A DNA stretch of 64,000 nucleotides from Marinobacter subterrani (GTDB lineage: Bacteria; Pseudomonadota; Gammaproteobacteria; Pseudomonadales; Oleiphilaceae). Shown one piece after another: positions 63,978 to 64,000 of this stretch; the stretch's first letter is position 1; each line of letters opens with the position of its first letter. The position numbers and the translations under genes were made by a program. The notes beneath the pieces were generated by a model, which saw only the letters and a program-made list of their open reading frames with translations, made no database searches and was not told the DNA's origin. Location: the NCBI RefSeq assembly GCF_001045555.1, contig NZ_LFBU01000002.1, positions 310,001 to 374,000 on the forward strand, read 5' to 3'.

Positions 63978-64000
63978 ATGTCTGTTGACTGGGTCACAGT
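63978..64000 (+). CDS. atpF: N-type ATPase subunit b, 3' partial
   Basis: Seven codons (MSVDWVT) are visible after an ATG 3 bp beyond the atpE stop, before the window ends. The identity rests on N-ATPase gene order (atpE then atpF). Confidence 0.6.

Overview
The window reads as a chromosomal segment of a GC-rich, respiratory marine gammaproteobacterium. Gene families, repeat style and the pairing of fatty-acid oxidation with Na+/H+ and metal functions resemble Marinobacter; this is inference from gene content, not a database match. No rRNA, tRNA or CRISPR array was seen. Coding density is high except for an AT-richer island near 26.5-30.4 kb.

Layout. 1-7.8 kb: two-subunit pyruvate carboxylase (5' truncated), glutaryl-CoA dehydrogenase, an orphan membrane protein, a hydroxypyruvate reductase and an IclR regulator. 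7.8-15.2 kb: a beta-oxidation and alcohol/aldehyde oxidation cluster (bifunctional hydratase/dehydrogenase, thiolase, ADH, ALDH, TetR regulator) whose gaps are filled with palindromic repeats. 15.4-21.5 kb: a two-component system followed by a secreted MsrA-MsrB fusion, then an exonuclease and a cNMP/CBS/DUF294 protein. 21.6-26.5 kb: a cobalamin riboswitch followed by btuB-btuF-btuC-btuD.

26.5-30.4 kb is the most unusual structural part: a decayed sedentary integron. An integrase C-terminal remnant is followed by five attC-like sites and cassettes carrying four toxin-antitoxin modules. Two of the attC sites (2 and 4) are interrupted at the same position (GT/TAGGC) by internally deleted group IIC (attC-type) intron remnants that still show reverse-transcriptase N- and C-terminal pieces; one keeps ribozyme domains V-VI.

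30.5-41.3 kb: an MDR oxidoreductase, cytochrome b561, a small secreted protein, a two-component system whose kinase has a His/Glu/Asp-rich periplasmic loop, a VIT1/CCC1-type transporter, and a PmrAB/QseBC-like two-component system downstream of gtrA, GT2 (ArnC-like) and GT39 (ArnT-like) genes. Between gtrA and the divergent 41.6-45.8 kb operon lie three CTTAAG-N5-CTTAAG boxes with mirrored -10 elements. They imply that one PmrA-type regulator drives both lipid A-type glycosylation and an uncharacterised operon (thermostable-hemolysin/GNAT-like acyltransferase, AMP-ligase fused to a heme-oxygenase-like diiron oxidase, SDR, TPR). I rate that operon the best candidate for an undescribed system.

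45.9-55.7 kb: a persulfide dioxygenase-like protein with a SulP transporter behind a palindromic operator, a CbiM-like membrane protein, a PAS-GGDEF-EAL protein, a RegBA-like redox two-component system and a TonB-dependent copper receptor. 55.9-64 kb: an arginine deiminase operon (antiporter, arcA, arcB, arcC) running directly into an N-type ATPase operon (atpD, C, Q, R, B, E, F...), which is cut by the window end.
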